Shown here: positions 60,954 through 64,000 of the stretch, piece after piece
How positions within the stretch are numbered: position 1 is the stretch's first letter
How the letters are laid out: the number at the start of each line of letters is the position of its first letter
Assembly (NCBI RefSeq): GCF_014207445.1
Contig: NZ_JACHEM010000015.1
Span: 1 to 64,000 of the forward strand
DNA: 64,000 bases
Reading direction: 5' to 3'
Source of the DNA: Streptomyces candidus
GTDB taxonomy: Bacteria; Actinomycetota; Actinomycetes; Streptomycetales; Streptomycetaceae
Notes under the pieces: model-generated
What the model saw: only the letters and a program-made list of their open reading frames with translations
Databases searched by the model: none
What the model was told of the DNA's origin: nothing
Made by a program: the position numbers and the translations under genes

Positions 60954-61340
60954 TCAGCGGGGTGCCGGGGCGGTGGCCAGGCGGGCAGTCACCGCGGCCA
61001 GCCACAGGAGTCCGAGGCCCGCCCCCGCGGGGAAGGCCAGGACGGAGCCGGCGGAGGCCGTGAACCCGGCGAGGACGGCCACGGGCACGAGACGCGAGGC
61101 CACGGCCCAGCCGTGAAAGTCTCGGCCGACGAGGGCACGGGCCAGGACGACGAACGCCGCGCAGAGCACGAGTGACCGGCCATCCCGGCAGCCATGTGTC
61201 CGACTCCGTGGCCACTCATCGCCGTTGCCTGCGGGGCGCCCGACGGGAAAGCCCGCCCCGGCGTCGGCGGGCATGAGGGCCGCGGCCCAGAAGGAGACCC
61301 CGAAGACGCCCGCCAGCCCGGGCCCCCAAGTGCCGCCCGT
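60954..61340 (-). pseudogene. Decayed DUF998-type membrane protein gene
   Basis: Reading right to left, GGTWGPGLAGVFGVSFWAAA and FPVG are in one frame, SGHGVGHMAAGMAGH (the conserved His-x3-His-x2-A block) is in another, and SLVLCAAFVVLARALVGRDF to the stop at 60954 is back in the first. The two frame changes fall near 61236-61245 and 61170-61178 and cancel out. The first two or three membrane helices of the family are missing upstream, so the gene is also truncated. Sequence errors could explain the frameshifts but not the missing start. Confidence 0.6.
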
Positions 61341-61551
61341 GAGCGGGCCTTCCCGGCGTCGTTGAGGTTGCCTGTAGGACCGGCCGGGGACGGCGAAATC
61401 ATCGGTGCGCACGACGTGGCCCGGAACACGCGTCGCAGCGCGGGCGAGTCGCCGGGACGGGTCCAGGGGCACAGGGCGCGGCGGCACGCCCGTGCGGCCG
61501 ACCGGCCCACTCCACAGGGCGCCCGTCCTGCCGCACGCAAAGGCTCGGTCC

Positions 61552-62607
61552 ATGAAAGCAACGCTGCTCGCCCTGCTCACCACCGTCGGACTCATCGCCC
61601 AGGCGGCGCCGCCGTCGCCCGCCGAGGCGCCCTCCCCGGCTGCCGGGGCACAGGCGCCGCCGCCCCGTACCGTCTCCGCCTGGCTGCCGTACTGGGACCA
61701 GGAGACGGCCTACCGCGACGCGCTCGCGCACACCGACCAGCTCCACACCGTCAGCCCGTTCTGGTACCGGGCCGAGGCCGCCGACCGGATCGACCCGCAC
61801 TACAGCGCCGAGAAGAAGAGCGTCGTCGACGGTCTCCACCGGGCCGGCGTCAAGGTCGTCCCGACCGTCATGGAGACCCTCCCCGCCGGGGCCCTCGACG
61901 CGATCGTCACCGACCCGGACCGTCGCGCCACCCACGTCCGCGCGCTGCTGGCCGTCGCCGGGAGGGGTGACTACGACGGGCTGGAACTGGACTACGAGAC
62001 CCTCGCCCCCACCGGCGACGCCCGGTACAAGGCGGTCCGCGACGGCTACGCCGCCCTCGTCACCGACCTGTGCAGGGTGCTGCACGCCGCCCGCAAGACG
62101 TGCGCGGTCGCCGTCACCCCCCAGACGGACGGCAGCGGACGCATCTGGGACTATCCGGCGCTCGGCCGGGCCGCCGACCGGGTGCGCATCATGGCGTACA
62201 ACCTGCACTGGGAGGGCGGCAGGCCCGGACCGCTGGCCACCCCGCAGTGGTACGACCGGATTCTGACCCGCGCCACCGCCCTCATCCCGCGGGCCAAGAT
62301 CGAGATGGCGCTCCCCGCGTACGGGTGGGACTGGACGACCGGCGGCGCGACCAAGCACGTCACCTGGAAGGAGGCGGAGGCGCTGCGCAGGCGTACCGGC
62401 GCCCCGTACCGCCTGGACCCGGAGTCCGGCTCGCCCCACTTCTCGTACACGGACGCCAACGGGCGCAAGCGCACCGTCTGGTACCAGGACGCACGCGGTG
62501 TCGCCGCCCACCTGCCGGTACTGCGCAAGCACGGCGTCAGCCAGACCGGTCTGTGGGCGCTGGGCTTCGAGGACCCGGCGCTTTGGGGGGTACTGGCGCG
62601 GGGCTGA
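61552..62607 (+). CDS. Secreted glycoside hydrolase family 18 protein (spore-hydrolase type)
   Basis: A 351-residue secreted GH18 enzyme: Sec signal (1-20), a Pro/Ala linker, and a TIM barrel from about residue 40 (VSAWLPYWDQETAY). The catalytic motif is YDGLELDYETL, the GLxLDxE form seen in YaaH/SleL-type spore and wall hydrolases rather than the DGxDxDxE of chitinases; the acid Glu is present. Other conserved parts are VRIMAYNLHWEGG and ALPAYGWDW. It probably cuts N-acetylglucosamine-containing wall polymers. AAAGG lies nine bases before ATG 61552. Confidence 0.87.
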   Translation: MKATLLALLTTVGLIAQAAPPSPAEAPSPAAGAQAPPPRTVSAWLPYWDQETAYRDALAHTDQLHTVSPFWYRAEAADRIDPHYSAEKKSVVDGLHRAGVKVVPTVMETLPAGALDAIVTDPDRRATHVRALLAVAGRGDYDGLELDYETLAPTGDARYKAVRDGYAALVTDLCRVLHAARKTCAVAVTPQTDGSGRIWDYPALGRAADRVRIMAYNLHWEGGRPGPLATPQWYDRILTRATALIPRAKIEMALPAYGWDWTTGGATKHVTWKEAEALRRRTGAPYRLDPESGSPHFSYTDANGRKRTVWYQDARGVAAHLPVLRKHGVSQTGLWALGFEDPALWGVLARG

Positions 62608-62624
62608 CCGTATGTCAGCATCCG

Positions 62625-62670
62625 CATGTCCTCATGTCCTCATGTCCTCATGTCCTCATGTCCTCATGTC
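62625..62670. repeat. Octamer tandem repeat
   Basis: Five perfect copies of CATGTCCT and a six-base partial copy lie just after the GH18 stop, between two convergent genes. No protein, known array or terminator explains it. Confidence 0.95.
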
Positions 62671-62722
62671 CGGACAGGGCGGCCGGCCCCCTCCGGAGGG
62701 AACGGGTTGCTCGGATCACGGA

Positions 62723-63418
62723 TCAGATCCAGCCATCCAGCGACGACATGAATCTGTCGAAGTCGTCGCGCTGGATGGTGTGGCCCGCACCCTTGACCGT
62801 CCGGACCTCGAAGCCGCGCGCACGCAACAGCGCGGCCCGTTCCTCGTTGATGATCAGGCTCGGGTCGGCCAACTGCACCAGGGACGGCACCACCGCGGTC
62901 CGGGGCAGCAGGTCGCGCTCCACGAGCGCAGCCAGGCCGAGCGCGGAAGCCTCGTCCCAGAGCGCCAGCGTCGCCACCTCGACATCGACGTCCTCGGCGT
63001 CCCAGCGCGGGTTCATCGCCGCGATGTGCGCCCTGGGGACCGACTTGAACTCGGCGAAGGCCTCGGGGCCGACGCCTCCGGGCAGTTCCAGGTGCCAGGC
63101 CGGGTCGGAGTACACCGCGCGCTTCGGGCGCAGCCGGTCCACGGCGAGAGAGAGCGTGAGCCCGCCCAACGAGTGTCCGAGGGCGAGTTCGGCGCCCGCC
63201 GGAAGGGTCTCCGCGAGGTCGTCCGCGAAGGCCTCCGGCGTGTACGCGTCGCCGCGCCCGCTGAGGCCGTGGCCGCGCAGGTCGACGGCGATGACGCGGT
63301 AGCCCTTGCCGGCCAGCGCGGGACCGACGGTCCGCCACGCGCGGTGGTCGGCCATGATCCCGTGGATCAGGAGGGCGATGCGGTCGCCCTCGCCCCAGGT
63401 GTGGGTGTGCAGCTGCAC
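62723..63418 (-). CDS. Alpha/beta hydrolase
   Basis: A 231-residue hydrolase. The oxyanion segment IHGIMADHRAWRTV, the nucleophile Ser in LGHSLGGLTL, and the His in VKGAGHTIQRDDF (near the end) are visible; the acid is probably the Asp in VQLADPSLI. No signal peptide. Members of this group hydrolyse esters or ring-opened compounds; no substrate can be inferred. AAAGGCA lies about nine bases before GTG 63418. Convergent with GH18. Confidence 0.9.
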   Translation of the reverse strand: MQLHTHTWGEGDRIALLIHGIMADHRAWRTVGPALAGKGYRVIAVDLRGHGLSGRGDAYTPEAFADDLAETLPAGAELALGHSLGGLTLSLAVDRLRPKRAVYSDPAWHLELPGGVGPEAFAEFKSVPRAHIAAMNPRWDAEDVDVEVATLALWDEASALGLAALVERDLLPRTAVVPSLVQLADPSLIINEERAALLRARGFEVRTVKGAGHTIQRDDFDRFMSSLDGWI

Positions 63419-63568
63419 GACGGTGCCTTTCTGGACGGTGTGTGCGGGGCGGCAAAGCCGTCCCGTGGCGTATGTGGTGGCTCTGTGGCCGGCCCGCGGA
63501 TGCGATGGCAGGCGCTTGGATTCTGCCGACCGGCCCGGCGGCCCGGATCAGCCGGGTGGTCGGGCGGT

Positions 63569-64000
63569 TCAGCGGACGGTACGGATGGGACGCACCGCGA
63601 GGGCGCCCAGCAGCGAGAGGACCGCCGCGACCAGGAAGAGCGCGGTGTAGCCGCCGGTGGCCTGGACGACGAGCCCGGCGATGAACGGGGCGGCGATCTG
63701 TGGCCCCGCGTTGGCGACGTTGAGGATGCCCATGTCGCGGGCGGCGTCCTCGGACTTCGGCAGCACCATCGTCACCAGGGCGGTGTCCACGGCCATGTAG
63801 CAGCCGAAGCCCAGTCCGTTGACGGCGCCGAAGAGCAGCATCGCGGTCCAGCTCGTCGAGACCGCCGGGAAGATCATCGCGACGGCGGCCAGCAGCGCCG
63901 AGACGCCCACGAAGAGCTTGCGACGGTCGTACTTGTCGGACAGCCAGCCGCCGAGAACCGTGGAGACCACCGAGGCGGCCGCGTTGACCATGGTCAGGAT
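63569..64000 (-). CDS. MFS transporter, C-terminal part (5' end beyond window)
   Basis: The last 143 codons of a major facilitator protein; the frame runs open to the window edge. Visible are the GGWLSDKYDRRKLF loop (the motif A-like loop between helices) and about four membrane helices, then VRPIRTVR. The substrate cannot be told from this part. The stop is at 63569. Confidence 0.88.
   Translation of the reverse strand: MLTMVNAAASVVSTVLGGWLSDKYDRRKLFVGVSALLAAVAMIFPAVSTSWTAMLLFGAVNGLGFGCYMAVDTALVTMVLPKSEDAARDMGILNVANAGPQIAAPFIAGLVVQATGGYTALFLVAAVLSLLGALAVRPIRTVR

Noticed and set aside
62625..62670. CRISPR array
   Set aside because: Units are 8 bases, contiguous, with no spacers and no cas genes.

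Overview
The window is high-GC DNA with the codon bias, gene content and signal styles of a Streptomyces chromosome. It begins in the last bases of a 5S rRNA and its terminator, so it sits just downstream of a ribosomal operon. Almost every gene has a recognisable streptomycete family. The block rmdA - lysR - sdhCAB - egt recalls the SCO0910-SCO0930 part of the S. coelicolor chromosome; that is from memory, not from a search.

Layout. 0-12 kb: panD, a proline-rich mini-protein, a Cmx-type drug exporter, a secreted Rpf/LysM/M23 cell-wall hydrolase, an FhuF-like iron-sulfur protein, the glycogen genes glgA and glgC, an atypical SDR with a Cys4 site, a 64-residue peptide gene and an S9 peptidase. 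12-21 kb: an amidase, a SpoIIE-type phosphatase, and a regulator-transporter block (LytTR response regulator, small protein, DUF485 protein, sodium/solute symporter, LytS-type kinase). 21-31 kb: an ECF sigma factor, CapA-like lipoprotein, universal stress protein, the LysX fusion, a polysaccharide deacetylase, and a class F sortase beside two secreted membrane-anchored sister proteins. 31-43.7 kb: an FAD monooxygenase, a DUF4239 pair, a SCO0930-type lipoprotein, a DUF574 methyltransferase coupled to the c-di-GMP enzyme RmdA, and a LysR regulator divergent from succinate dehydrogenase. 43.7-55 kb: a UvrA-like ATPase, LLM oxidoreductase, HAD phosphatase, an orphan solute-binding lipoprotein, the complete ergothioneine operon egtABCD, and a PARG-like protein. 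55-64 kb: a MazF-like toxin, a killer-toxin-like secreted protein, an AraC regulator, small membrane proteins, a DUF6153/DUF305 pair, a decayed DUF998 gene, a GH18 hydrolase, an alpha/beta hydrolase and the end of an MFS gene.

How parts work together. egtA-B-C-D overlap by 1 to 4 bases and give the full route from histidine, glutamate and cysteine to hercynine sulfoxide conjugate; no egtE is present. The 16-21 kb block is likely a nutrient-sensing two-component system built around its own transporter. The sortase and its neighbours look like a small surface-protein system whose substrates share a GGLGGS motif instead of a classical sorting signal; it is my best candidate for something undescribed. 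Repeat features stand out: a serine microsatellite inside egtA, an octamer tandem array, several long perfect palindromes, and a recurrent TANNNT-6/8 nt-start pattern that suggests many leaderless mRNAs.
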